Source of the DNA: Macrolepiota albuminosa
Taxonomy: Eukaryota; Basidiomycota; Agaricomycetes; Agaricales; Agaricaceae
Direction: 5' to 3'
NCBI GenBank assembly: GCA_027475525.1
Contig: JAMWFC010000032.1
Coordinates: forward strand, 496,001-560,000
Length of the DNA: 64,000 bases
In this document: piece after piece, positions 22,213 through 33,650 of the stretch
How the letters are laid out: each line of letters begins with the position of its first letter
Numbering within the stretch: the stretch's first letter is position 1
Translations under genes and position numbers: made by a program
The notes under the pieces: generated by a model
What the model was told of the DNA's origin: nothing
The model's input: only the letters and a program-made list of their open reading frames with translations
Database searches by the model: none

Positions 22213-22803
22213 TCATGAGTTCCGGGCTAGCCAAAATCCTCCGCCGAGCTGATAGAAGTTTGAGCCGAAAGTGATGTGAAAAACGAGACGAAGCCAAGCT
22301 CACTTGTTCCAAGAAGGCATCAATCTGATCTCCATCTTCCATACCGAGCTTAAATGACAGATTACTGCCAGATTGGAATAAAGGACATGGAAGGACTTAC
22401 TGAAGCAGGTGTGTCGTCGGGCTGTACACGCTGACCCTCAAACGTGAACTTGAATGTACCTGTTCCATCGAGAGAAAAACAGCGAAATACGTTAGAGACG
22501 CCTTTCAGTTTATGGACCACGTTAACACTAGCCTGTCTCCTTTTGAAACTTTTGCTGTAAGAACATCAATCGCGATAAGTTCGCGTCAATCAAAACCTTT
22601 GTCAAAATGAACTCGCCTCAGCAGCAGCAAATATTTTTGCGAACTTCATGTTTGCTTTGACTTTGACCGTAATCTCTATTCAGAATGGAGGATGCAAGTC
22701 AATACATGCCTCAGGCCCGAGTTGTAAGTAGAGTCGACAAACGATTTCCGTTATAGCTTATATTTAGGTTGAGTTTGGGCTTTTCTTCGGGCTCTTGAGA
22801 CAT
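22213..22803 (-). CDS. SMT3: SUMO (ubiquitin-like modifier)
   Basis: Six exons can be laid out: 22803-22743, 22675-22617, 22554-22533, 22459-22401, 22348-22304 and 22248-22213. They total 282 nt and encode 93 aa. The protein starts MSQEPEEKPKLNLNISYNG. It has the beta-grasp segment ITVKVKANMKFAKIFAAAE, then TFKFTFEGQRVQPDDTPAS, and the SUMO signature LGMEDGDQIDAFLEQ. It ends QLGG followed by GFWLARNS, so the mature diglycine would be exposed by a Ulp1-type protease. It attaches covalently to lysines of nuclear and other proteins. Introns are 67, 62, 73, 52 and 55 nt. Introns 2 and 3 require GC donors (GCGAGT and GCTAGT) to keep the frame; introns 1, 4 and 5 are GT-AG. Confidence 0.87.
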
Positions 22804-23482
22804 TAGCGTCGTCTTTGAGATTGTACAAGAGCGATTTCACAGACAAGAAGGCGCAAGCGCGGCCAACAACGCGTGGAAGATGGGGAAAAGTGGAAGCGTG
22901 ACAGTCACGGGTGGCAATGTTGTAAATGACGCTCCGTGGGACATGACTTTTTTATTATGTCTATTCTATTTTCCTCACCGTGAAATATATAATTCTTTGA
23001 GTTCTTATTGATCATATACTATCATTGAAATGTTCCGTATCAAAAGTTATGGAAAACAGTGGGATAACTACAAGGTGGGATGGCAGGCGTCACAAATGAC
23101 ATTCCTTTGGAACAAGCATGACATGTCATTTATGGGTTACCAGCATGTTCGGCACGCGGCGCCATGTGCGGATTAGATCAGTTGTGTCTGATCGGTCACA
23201 GTCAGTGGGTCATTTGGGTCAGTCATTTGGTTGGTGAAATTCTGAAGGATCAGTCGAGTCAGTCAGAGATAATTCCGTATTGGGCATAAAATACCAAATG
23301 GACATATGTAATTCCATTCAAGCTCTTAAGCCATGAAAGCACCCTGAACGCTTCATGGCTCGTCAAAAGGAGTGGGTATGGATCACTTAGAGAAGTGCAA
23401 GTTGACAAACTTTAGTGCCCGCTAATTTTGTACTGGCACCAAACTGACAGAAATCTGACTGTTGCGAGACGGGGAGTTCTAC
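22804..23482. promoter_or_regulatory. Divergent promoter region between SUMO and SURP gene
   Basis: The two genes are transcribed away from each other and share this 679-bp interval. It contains AT-rich stretches but no TATA box or operator that I can define with confidence. No additional gene is seen. Confidence 0.4.
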
Positions 23483-24843
23483 ATGTGGTCACCCACGGTT
23501 GCTCGCAGTTGTGTTGTACATTACGTAAGCACTGAACAAACGACTTCCAACTGACTTATAATAGATTGGAAACTCAAACTTTTGGAAAGGATCTTCATCT
23601 TTATTGCGATTCTATAAGCTGGAGCGCAAGAGAAATCATCGAACTCTTGGTGGTTTCAGGCGTTCCAATGAGAACTCTGACCCCCAAGTTAATTCGTTTA
23701 CTCTGCCGGAAAGTGGTACGAGTGCTGGGCTAGATTTGTATGTGCAAGCCTACGAAGCGGACATTATTCGCGGATCGGCAGCAAAAATCTCAGCCGCCTC
23801 TCTTGAAGCACCTTTACCGGGTGTTAGCGATACTGGAGGTGCCCTGATCAGATGGGGAGCTCAAACACAACTTGCGATTACTCACGATGAAGATATAGTC
23901 TGCACGCAAGCCAATGGCGATCAGGACGTCATTTGGGTTGACAGGTACGTCTAATTCGGAGTCCTAGTACTGCCTGATTTCATTGTTTGTGGTCTGTGCT
24001 TCTCCGCTTCCGAATCTCTCATGGCTTGCCAATAACTGGTCTGAAGTCAATTCTTTTCGTTTCTTCTTTTCCTTAGACATGCAATCTGACGTGAAACATG
24101 AACAGATACGATGCTCGACTATTACTGGATACTTTACCGGACCCCTGCGGGACCTTGCAAATGATTCCTGACTCGCCTGGTGGATGGTCTGACGTGCCAT
24201 CTGACAATGAAGATGTGTTCTTTCTCAACCCAGAGGAAGTTGAAGATTTTAGACGTGATAAAAAGAGGCGACATCTTGAGGAGCTTCGAGAGGAGCGGCT
24301 GAGGGCTCGGCGGGAGGAGGATGGTGAGTCTAGTGATGAGGAAGCTTGGGGAGGAAGTGATGAAGAGGTGCAATTTCATCTAATTCTTAAAAATTCATCC
24401 GTTCTAAACGTTGTCTCCATTGACTTTCACAGCCGAACGATATCCAACGTGACCTAATGGAAAGAACGGCTATTCATCTCCTGGATTCACCCAATTCTAC
24501 ACAGTTGGAGGCACGTATCCTGGCCAACCATGGTAATGACATTCGTTTTGCCTTTCTGCGTGGTCGATGGAGTCATGCGTGGAAAACTACTCAAGAGAAA
24601 GTGTCAAAGAAGAAGGAACAGAGGAAGAATATGAGTGGACTGGGTGGATTAGCGGGGTATGGCAGTGATGCGGATAGTGATGAGGCGGAGACCCCTGCTC
24701 GGCCTGTGGTACTACAGGCTGACGCAACAGCGTCGCCTGCTTCGACGTCTCAAGTATCTAGTACAGGTACAGAAGCCCTTCAAGAAGCACGAAGGGCACG
24801 TGCGAAGGAATGGGTGCAGAAGAGGCGGTCACGCGGGGATTAG
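23483..24843 (+). CDS. SURP/SWAP-type RNA-processing protein
   Basis: The proposed exons are 23483-23524, 23565-23944, 24106-24367 and 24433-24843. They start MWSPTVARSCVVHY and join in frame to IGNSNFWKGSSSLLRFYKLE. The middle has DRYDARLLLDTLPD, similar to the conserved N-terminal block of SWAP-family splicing regulators. An acidic/basic charged region (EELREERLRARREEDGE) follows. The fourth exon carries a SURP-like module (LEARILANHGNDIRFAFLRG, then RWSHAW). The tail is charged with GLGGLAGYGSDADSDEAE. It is probably nuclear and linked to pre-mRNA splicing. The start is the least certain part; three introns have clean GT-AG borders. Confidence 0.7.
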
Positions 24844-25372
24844 CTAATAGTTATTCAACATTGTCTTCGACTCACTTTTGATCGGCTTTCTCCGAATCAA
24901 CGCCCGAGAATTTTTCCACCCATTGCTCGGTATGCAGGGCTCCTCGAAGCGCTGAACTATGACTTTGCTGGGCAATATAAGATCGTGCTCATGTAATTTC
25001 AATGCTTTGACATGAAATGGGCCTAAAAGCCTGTCCAAGTGCTCTCCTGCATTATCATCCTTCTTGCCTATCCGAAGCAGCAATACCTAGCAAGCTCCTG
25101 TGTGCTTGGCGCTTGTCTTTAATTAGAACACTGTACATCACCCGTTCGCAGCGTGCAAATGCTAGTGGTTTTCGTGAAATGTTAGAACGATGGCCAAAGC
25201 TCCGAGTCGCTGGTTCCCGTCACAATTGTTCGGCTAAAAAATGGGCCCGCCATGGCCACAATGGGATGCTTTGATCTGAATTCTACCCTATATATTCCTC
25301 CTCCGATGGACGAACAGTACCCAGTCCCTCTTAGTGAACAACATCTACTGCATCCCATATTTAACGATCTCA
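24844..25372. other. Intergenic region, no gene supported
   Basis: Only short overlapping frames occur. The region includes the terminator of the SURP gene and the promoter of the next plus-strand gene. Confidence 0.4.
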
Positions 25373-26420
25373 ATGGCTCCAAATCCCAATGACGCCGACC
25401 GGAAGTTGGACTTCTTCGTCAACATAGCAGTGATGCAAATTCTTGCTATTCTGCAAACTATTGCAGGTATAGCTGGCTTCACCGGAGATGAATACATCGT
25501 CTTTTTTACACGTCTTATCGCACGCATGCACAGCAGGTGAGCACTCTATCCCTCCACCGGACGTTGCGATCGACAACAGACTGTAATTCAGCGTTGCAAA
25601 CTCCAGTGTCGCTTCCCCCGCTTCTGTCAACGAGCCTTTGTCGGGCTCTGCTACGTCTTCAAGCGGCGTGACGTCCTCTCACTCTATATCACCCCAATCT
25701 GGAGACAGATTAGGGGTTTCTCCCGAACTTTCGTCCGCTCCATCCCCCATGGATACCTCGGCCTCTCTATCCTTTTCTACAGTGGCTGCCTCTCGTGCCC
25801 CTGTCGCCTCGACTACCCTTCTCGAACCTCAAACTACACTTGCCGCAGATATCACTTCCGAGTCCACTCCCGCCATATCAACTTCTTCAAATGACATTTC
25901 AACCTCCGAACCTGAAGCCGCACTGGCTGCTTCCCCTCGTATCGCAACTGAGGTTACAGAAGCTGTGACCCCTCTAGCTGCCTCTTCGTCTTCGGCGACG
26001 CCGACAGATGATCGTTCTCTTTGGCTAACTTCCATTGTACCTTCCAACACTACACGAAGGCGCCCACGCCCACTAAGGCGCGAGGGCGCTTGTATATTTC
26101 ATGACGTTGCCGGCCAGGTAGTCCCAATATCATTTGCCCTTCCTGCTGCTCCCACCATTGTCCCATACGCTCCTGCTGCCATTACCGCCGCCACCACCTC
26201 CGCACTCGACCCCGTTTCTTCTGCTACTATTCCCGTTTCTTCTACTTCTGACACGGCCTCTCATCCTCTAACTCTTGGTAAACCTGTCCCTGCATCACCG
26301 GTTCCCAGTTCAGCTTCATCTAAACGTTCTCGGGACGAAGTTGATTTCAAGGACGATGATAACGAAGCTGCTCGCTCCAGCTGTAGCTCAGCGTCTCCTC
26401 CAAAGCGCCGGCGTAGCTAA
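25373..26420 (+). CDS. Ser/Thr/Ala-rich protein with C-terminal nuclear signal
   Basis: Two exons (25373-25536 and 25592-26420) join in frame through a split AGC codon to give about 330 aa. The N terminus MAPNPNDADRKLDFFVNIAV is followed by a hydrophobic stretch (MQILAILQTIAGIAGFTG) that could be a helix or membrane segment. The bulk is low-complexity Ser/Thr/Ala/Pro. A short ordered patch (RRRPRPLRREGACIFHDVAG) lies near the middle. The C terminus is bipartite basic (KRSRDEV ... SPPKRRRS), a likely nuclear localisation signal. The first exon may be homeodomain-associated or a dimerisation helix, but I cannot name the family. Confidence 0.6.
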
Positions 26421-27183
26421 ACCGAGTCTCAATTCGTCAATTTTGGTCACTTGGTATGACGCGTAAAATTTCCAACGAATGACTTCGAAAAGTCGCGAGG
26501 GAGTGGGCTGGCTCTCAACATTGTCACTGCGAGACACTAACGGCCATCTCCACCATATTATAATAGTGGCGACTTCTACATCATAATTCTACATACTCTG
26601 CACCCTAACTTCTATTTCCTTCGTGTCCTCTTTTTTTGATCTCTCCCACGCTCGCATTGTCCATATAAATTATAGTAGCCGTGACTTGTGGATCTGCGAG
26701 CGCAGTGTGAGTCGACGAGATCGGCCCCAATCTATGTTCGCTGGTTTAATTGAAACAACGAAGAAAGGGACAGTGAATGTGATATCGAAAGGAGAGTCAA
26801 GATACAATTGTACGGTGACTTAAATTGGACCCGAATTAATCCCATGCAACCCCTCCACTCTTACTTGCCCGCTCCATTAATCAGTAGAATGAATGACAAA
26901 GATAAGAGCAAGTAGGACTGCGGTGTCTGACTATCTGTAGATTTTCGAATATCATTGAATCCAATCCGAAACGCGTACCTATCCTATTGCAAGTACTGTA
27001 AGAGGGTAACTATTACGGATGGCATGCGTAATCAAGGAATTGAGCTCTAGTGGAATAGGTAGTTAGAGATCACATAGTAATGACACTGTAACAAATCGTA
27101 CAGGACATGTAATGAACAAGGTATAAAGATATATGTCGTTAGACACATACAACATCTTCCGAGCTTATATCCATGTCGAACAC
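26421..27183. other. Intergenic, convergent 3' ends
   Basis: This lies between a plus-strand and a minus-strand gene, so both 3' ends face it. No coding or structural feature is supported. Confidence 0.4.
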
Positions 27184-28273
27184 TCATCCAGATAACGAAT
27201 ACCCGACATCGATATTCTCCTTCTTCATCTCAATCAGCCTATCCAGCATCGCCTTTCCCCTCTCATTCAATCCCTCACGAAACTGATTATCTTTCATCCA
27301 GTTCAAACCATGCTGGAGTATATTTCTTGCACGTGTGGAACCCCCTTTCACGTTACCCATAGTAGCGTGTAGCGTCGCACGTTTTTCTGAACAATTGTAT
27401 GTTGCGCAATGTAGTATATTCGAGTTATAAAAAACAGTTTCGCCGGCTGAGGAACGAGAAATAAAGTAATCAAGCTGAAGTGTGTGGTGCAAGGTGAATT
27501 ACGCACGTTGGAGCGTCAGCTGGACAACACCGGGCATATCGAGTGGGTCCCTTGGAGGCTCCATGGTCTCACTATGCTTGCGCTGTTCGACTGTTCGAGG
27601 TACTCGATGTGAGCCCGGTACAATGTACAGGCAAGAGTCACGGTAAAGAGCGCTACCAAAAACGTTAGCATATCCCAAAGCCGTGCTGTATAACGTGTTC
27701 ATACGTGTTCCATTGAACCTGGGGGAAGCATTGGCGTCAAACAATGCGAATCCTATACTGACGTAACCGACGTACACCAAAGTGCCATTTCTGCAGAGCT
27801 TCACGTTCTTCTTCTTCACTCGCTTTTTCACTCACATCATCACGATGCCAACGAAGTGCAAAGTTATGTCCCAATGGATTGATAAGAAGATTGAACAGCT
27901 CTAGAACAAGTTTGGGCTAAAGAGTCAGTAATCCACGAAACTACTCACCCATCTCCAGATTATCCTCTCCACACTCAAGCAACTCCATAACGACATCTAG
28001 CAACTTCTGCGAGGTATACCATTCCGCAAACACTGGTTCCCCGAGTCCTGGATGCATGACATGTTGAACGCCCCACGAATCAGGGTTATCGTCACCGAAA
28101 GGCGGAAACTGCTTCCCTACGGTTCTGCGATAGGACCACTTGCCTTCACGGGTAAGGGACACGATGCGATCGCAGGCTTCGCGTAACTGTGTCTCGTATG
28201 AAGGACTAGGTATCAGGCCAGGGACCACGACAAACCCTTGTTCGTCGTAAAGGGTCTTGAGCTCAGAGGGCAT
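27184..28273 (-). CDS. Phytanoyl-CoA dioxygenase (PhyH) family protein
   Basis: A Fe(II)/2-oxoglutarate-dependent oxygenase of the PhyH superfamily; the substrate cannot be inferred. The start MPSELKTLYDEQGFVVVPGL is the classic N-terminal PhyH opening. The iron-binding HxD is in NPLGHNFALRWHRDDVSE (about 27880-27830). The later segment has CLYIVPGSHRVPRT and the distal His in ETVFYNSNILHCATYN (about 27455-27405). The C terminus ends GYSLSG at 27184. About four short introns are needed. All three iron ligands (H, D, H) are present. It is transcribed away from the downstream F-box gene. Confidence 0.85.
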
Positions 28274-28653
28274 CGTGGTTCAAGTCAAGAGGGAAGTGAC
28301 ACGGGAGCTACATTCTGGGCGTGATCACAAGATAGACGAAGAAAGGTTCGACGCATGTGGTGCATGATCATATGTTCTGCACAGAACCGGCCTCGTTCAA
28401 TATTAAATAACTTGAACCTGAGCCACAGGAGTTGTTTGCGTGTCCATCTTGACGACGACGCACTTTGTGGCATTCATTGGCGGCTACCGGCGGCTACCAT
28501 ACCCAATACTTAGTGATGGCGGTCCGCTTTCAGTTGTTGACTTGAATGGTTGACTTGACACTCCCACGCAAGAATACCAATTTGTACTAAATGATGGACA
28601 GCGGCCCAAGGGTGGCCATTCACTGCGCTTGAGAGTTGAAACGTAGATCAACC

Positions 28654-30275
28654 ATGCAGGAACTTCCGCCAGATACTTGGGCTTCAATTGCTGGATATCT
28701 TCCCTCTCAAGCCCTCCCGGACTTGATTTCTGTGAATCGTGCCCTTTTCAATCTCGTTCTGGATACACGATATGGTGTAGTGGAATGGGGAACGCTGGAT
28801 AAGAAGCTAATTAAACTCCTTGAACGTCTCCAGTCAGTCCGATTCAGTCGTGTCCTCTGGTTTTATACTCATACAATTTATGTACTAGAGATCCTTCAAT
28901 AGCAGGTCGCGTTCGGCGTCTCCACATCCGACCATGGTTCATTCAGTATCTCTTCGAACGAGAAGCACTTTTCCAAAGATCATCTCTCATGGAACGACAG
29001 ACCTGGAGCTATACATTTGGACAGATAATGAATTACTTCTATCCTAACGAGCTCAACACCACCTCTGATGATCGCCCTCCCCCACGTCCCCCCGGTTTTA
29101 TAACGTACCCTCCGACAAACCAGCTTATGAACTCCATGATTAAGGCACTCAAAGGCATGACGAACGTAACAGAATGCGAGTTCCAATGGAGAGATATGCC
29201 AATAAACGCCGAAACGCTCTCCTTTCTTTCTTCCGCGCGGGCGGCATTTCATTCCAACCTCTCCAACCTCGTCCTACGCACCCGCGTGTCGAGGTTTGGC
29301 CAGATCTTGACCTTCGCTGATTTTCCCCGGTTGACTGAATTGGAGCTCCATTTCGAGTATGATCCATCCACCGAACGTGACATTGGTGTGATCAATGTAG
29401 ACATCCTTATCCAGTCGGTTGCACCTTTCATCAACCAACTTCAAGACACTCTACACACCTTGACTATAGCGTCTGTCGCTAGATGTGATCACTCCACATT
29501 CCTCCGCTCATTAGGGCCATTGCCGTATCTTCGAACATTAACCCTCCAGATGCAGTTCGACGATGCGCAGTATCTCTATAGCCCCTCTTCATTGAGCAAT
29601 ATTCTATTACGCCATAAAAAATCCTTGACTACGCTGGTCATACGCCCGAATTATGAAGAGGGACCTACAAAAGCTCTAGCAGCATGGCAACCTATCAGCG
29701 ATGCATGTACAGCTGACTTAAACGGTCTCGATAGTCTGAAATCACTAACGTTCCCGGCACCTGACTTGTCTACAATGAAGTCTTTGATACACCATGCACC
29801 TGCCCCTTTAGATACGCTTTGTTTATTTGGTCGGTACCTAATGCCTGATGAGGTGGCGTCGATTATTGGTGCTCTCGGAAGTCTAGCAAACCTGAAGACA
29901 TTGTCGCTGGACGTTCAGATGCTAAATTCTGAAATGTTTTCGCTTTTGGCAAATGTGCTCCCTGCACTACACTCACTCACGATCGTACTTGGAACTCCCC
30001 CGGTAAGCCGTGTCAGTTATACTAGTTTGAAAAATGATACTGATACCCTAAATCCATATCAGGATTCGTACAATCCGCACATTTTTGTCAAGGAGGGCTA
30101 TGCCTGCCAAACTGATTGGCAGCTGTACGACCTTGCAATATACCACAAATATTACAAGGACGATTTGAATAGCGCCTCAATAGATGCGGAACAGGACTTA
30201 ATGTGGCACGTTGCGTCTCATATCCTTCCTAATGTGAAAAGTTTCAAGGGGACGGGGCATAAGCGTTCGCGTTGA
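28654..30275 (+). CDS. F-box / LRR-like protein
   Basis: Exons 28654-28832 and 28889-30275 join in frame across a 56-nt intron (LERLQ|DPSIAGRVRRLHIRPW). The N terminus MQELPPDTWASIAGYLPSQA LP is a degenerate F-box, expected to bind Skp1. The remaining ~470 residues contain loosely repeated leucine-rich segments (LSNLVLRTRVSRF, LHTLTIASVARC, LRTLTLQMQFDD, LKTLSLDVQM). This is the expanded Agaricomycete F-box family; the target is unknown. Stop TGA at 30275. Confidence 0.8.
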
Positions 30276-30835
30276 CGTCAAAACGTTTTTTCTCATGGGT
30301 TTGACACAGATCACTTACAGTCATCCATGGACGTGATGCTTATTAGTCTTGGCGTTTTCAAAGATCTTGATACTCAATGTATGCAATCTTCATTCATGCT
30401 TTTGACAGTGGAAAAGACGAGCACAGTGTGGCCTCCTTGTCACCATGACGCAGTATATCGCAAACGGAATGTATTCAGCGTATAGTAATACAACTCGAGT
30501 CAATCAATTGAAGGGTGGTTTTAACTCCAGGCGAGCATCTGTTTATAAGCAGTCGTACTAGTGAAACACACGGAAGCTTACTTATCACTTTCGAATAGTC
30601 AAGTATGTAGTAAAAATAGAGCGAATCCAATGACTGCACTTAAGTGAGTTACTGTTACCGGGATAGTCGGAGCGAGTTTCTGGAGAGCCTGTACGGCCTG
30701 TCCCAACTCCGACGATTATATCCATTATTTCCCTTCAGGAGTGGTGTAGTGGGTCGTTACAAAAAATACACTACCTCGCTCGCCCTATGCTTGTGTCATC
30801 TCGTGTAAACTCTCTTCAGATAAAACAACCTACCT

Positions 30836-30876
30836 CGTCGAGGTGAGACTCCCTTAGGAACAGGTCTCACCTGACG
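30836..30876. repeat. Inverted repeat hairpin 1
   Basis: Arms CGTC-G-AGGTGAGAC and GTCTCACCT-GACG pair almost perfectly around a short loop (TCCCTTAGGAACAG). Confidence 0.8.
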
Positions 30877-30926
30877 CTCCTCTCTCTAGGTCCACATGTG
30901 ATAACTAACACTCCTCAAGCACTTTC

Positions 30927-30985
30927 ATTGGCCGCGTGAAAACAAGGTTTTAACTGTGTTAAAGTAAAACTTTCACGAGGCCAAT
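30927..30985. repeat. Inverted repeat hairpin 2
   Basis: Arms ATTGGCCGCGTGAAA and TTTCACGAGGCCAAT pair with one mismatch around a ~28-nt loop that is itself AT-rich. Confidence 0.8.
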
Positions 30986-31015
30986 GTGCACAGAGTCGCG
31001 GGACTCACGTGCTTA

Positions 31016-31080
31016 CCCACTAGGGAGCGAGTTGAGACATTGGTATTCTTTCCAATCTCAACGCTTGCTCCCTAGGTGGG
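31016..31080. repeat. Inverted repeat hairpin 3
   Basis: The arm starting CCCACTAGGGAGCGAGTTGA pairs with the arm ending GCTCCCTAGGTGGG (which includes TCTCAACGCTT). A few bulges occur. The inner part extends with TTGG/CCAA. About 25 of 29 positions can pair. Confidence 0.8.
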
Positions 31081-32113
31081 TTTCTACTTACTTAGTTCTT
31101 TCCTTTTTTCTCAACGCTCGTAGTACCGCGACGTAGTATATTTTTGTATTACCCACCCACCTCCCCTCGCATACTGTCACTGGTATACGAGCAATAAACA
31201 CGGGACCGGCTCTACCGAGCTCTCCCCATTTGGACCCGGTATAAAAATTTCCTCCTTGTTCTCCTTTTACGACGTCAGAAGCTCATTGGCCGCTATTAAA
31301 GAAGTCGCAGATCAAATAAAACATACGAGTTATGACAAATGCTCATGACTACTGACGTCCGTTTTGCCGAAGCCACTTAGTCAACTTCCTCGACACACCA
31401 CCAGCCTTGGCATCAGACCCATTGACAGTCATTTCGCGAGATTATGTCTGGTACAACTAACCGAGACACATGCTCTTGTCGATCTTTCTGGAGTTCCCGA
31501 AATCTGAATACACATCATATCTGTGTCTGTCGATTCTCGACCAACACATCGACTAAATACAATATGTCGTGTGACTGTGAAGCAATGTGTTTCACGCCAA
31601 AAACAAGATTGAGCGTGATGGAGGAGCTCGTGAGACTAGTACAAGCAGAATTGAATCACAAGGACCACATGACACCGGTATCTGTGCCACACGTTTCTAG
31701 ACCAATTATGGGAAAGGTGGTTGAGTGATGATTGATACAATTTTCGTCGTTCGACACCAATTTATGCCCATTGGTTGTGTCTACATGATGATATAAAAAG
31801 GCGATGCTTCTCATCGTCTGTTTATCATCGTTGTGCTTCGTTTGGACTTCGTTTCACAATTTCTATTTTCACGAACCCGCATTGTCTATGTATTAGTATA
31901 TGTCCATCATTCAGATGACAATCCTTACAATGGTTCTGATCGATCTAATATCAAGAAGTGTACAGTGTGATATATACTTTGTTGCAGACATCCGAATCAA
32001 GCTGGTCAGTGTCCCTGCCCTACCATGCGGTTGATCCTGACCTATGTATGCAGTATATACTTTGTAGGGTAATCACTGAGATTCATGCTACTCCCCTTGT
32101 CTTTTCTTTACAC

Positions 32114-33467
32114 ATGGCTGATATTGTCCTTGATGATACCTCAAGCCACCTGGTTTGTAGTCATTCGCTCTCGTTACATTGTAACTACTCCAGTGTGTAC
32201 TCTAATTCCTGGCTGAATGGCACCGCTGTGGAAAGTGTCAAAGGTCCCCTTACTCTGACCTTTTCTGGTACGTCGCCATCCTTGTAACCTTTATCACTTT
32301 CACCGTGACTAAAAAGGATGAATCCAGGCATTTCAGCAGCTTTCTATGCTAGCGGAATATTCAATAAAACTGCCAATGCTACCATTTTCATTGATGGAGC
32401 AAAGACGGTCATGTCTATCTCGTCATTTCAAGACCCTTGGTTTTCAACGAAAATCCTCCCGGATAGTCAACATAACGTCACGTTCGAGACTCTTCCGGAT
32501 GGATTCGTGATCGATTATATGGCAATCACACCAGGCAACGACACATTTCTTGTCGGGGAGCAGCTAATTGTAGACGACACCGACACCTCTCTGACATACA
32601 CCGGACAATGGACAAGGAACACCACTACCACCATTCCAGTCCGTTCGAATTGGGGTACTCTTCTTGGTCCAGGACTTTCTGCTTATAATGCTACAAGCTT
32701 TGGAGGTGGGTTTCAAGAAACTGAAGACCCGCACGCGTCTTTTAATTTTACCTTCATCGGTACGTTCCATCTCATTCCAAGTTACATGTTCTATATATGT
32801 ATATTTGTCGTCAGGGTCATCTGTGAGTGTGTACGGGTTCTATGACTTCAAGTATCCGTCTCTTCCTGCCACTTTTACCATCGACGGAGAAAGTGATACG
32901 GCAAAATCATATTTCTCCGGCTATTTGGAGCAAGCAAACTATCTCTGGTTTGAATCTGATGGACTATTCCCCGGATGCCACGTCCTGTCTGTTACATTTG
33001 ACCATCCATCCTCTGGCATCCCAAATCCCGGGGGTAGGTTCACATTGGATTATATCATATACACCCCTTCCTTCTCTTCTCTTGAAACACAAGGAGACTC
33101 CACTAGCGTGGTTTCCTCCAGCATCGGAACACAACTTTCAAGCCGACAAATTAGCTCCCCTACTACCACCGCAGTCAGTCATTCAGAGAGTACTGCCGTC
33201 CTCATTGGCGCTCCCATAGGGACTATTTTTGGTGTCCTGGTATTGGCATGTCTTGTTTATCTGTTCAGGAGAAGGATCATTAACAAGAAGATTCAAGCCA
33301 TCGCACGCTTAGCTCCAGATCCGTATCGGAATGTTTCCAACAGTTCCCAGATTTCCGGGGAACCACTCATTGTACCAACCGTCGAATCTAGGAAAGGAGT
33401 ACAATCGTCTGTTCAAAGAAGAACTAGTGAGGCCTCATCGACATTCCCGGGAATGGACACTAATTAA
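32114..33467 (+). CDS. Single-pass membrane protein, tandem paralog 1
   Basis: Exons 32114-32267, 32328-32759 and 32815-33467 have clean borders. The ectodomain contains two jelly-roll-like repeats with the signatures NSWLNGTAV and VDDTDTSLTYTGQW, and the pattern GGGFQETED. Many N-glycosylation sequons (NGT, NAT, NVT, NTT) are present. A transmembrane helix (IGTIFGVLVLACLVYLF, about 33215-33268) is followed by a basic stop-transfer RRRIINKK and a ~70-aa cytoplasmic tail. It belongs to an abundant basidiomycete family of uncharacterised surface proteins; no classical signal peptide precedes MADIVLDDTSS. A sibling lies at 35191. Compared with the sibling, the last intron donor is lost, so translation ends at MDTN. 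Confidence 0.75.
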
Positions 33468-33474
33468 CGTTAAC

Positions 33475-33650
33475 AGATGTGGCGCAAGAACCTCCTCCAT
33501 ATCAACCATGGTCATTACTGTCTGACTTGCAACAACAACCATCACCTGCTGAAGTCGGAACTTATAACATAGCAGCTATGTCTGTAAATCCGGCTCAACA
33601 TATATCAGAGCTTGCCGACGAATTGCATGTCAGGAGGTGGGCATCTCCGT
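33475..33650 (+). pseudogene. Orphaned last exon of paralog 1
   Basis: The frame VAQEPPPYQPWSLL, continuing to RRWASP and a stop, lies where paralog 2 has its fourth exon (VAQVSRSN ... SPPPYEN). The acceptor TTAACAG is kept but the upstream donor, GG|GTCAGA in paralog 2, reads CGGGAATGG here. Confidence 0.5.

Larger units (their letters stand above)
30276..32113. other. Long gene-poor interval with hairpin cluster
   Basis: No gene is convincing. The only sizeable frame (31444-31728, 94 aa, Cys-rich start) has no family or intron support. The interval contains three long inverted repeats between 30836 and 31080, listed separately. The remainder shows nothing recognisable. Confidence 0.5.

Noticed and set aside
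31444..31728. 94-aa Cys-rich frame
   Set aside because: No family, no intron pattern and no conserved motif; probably chance.
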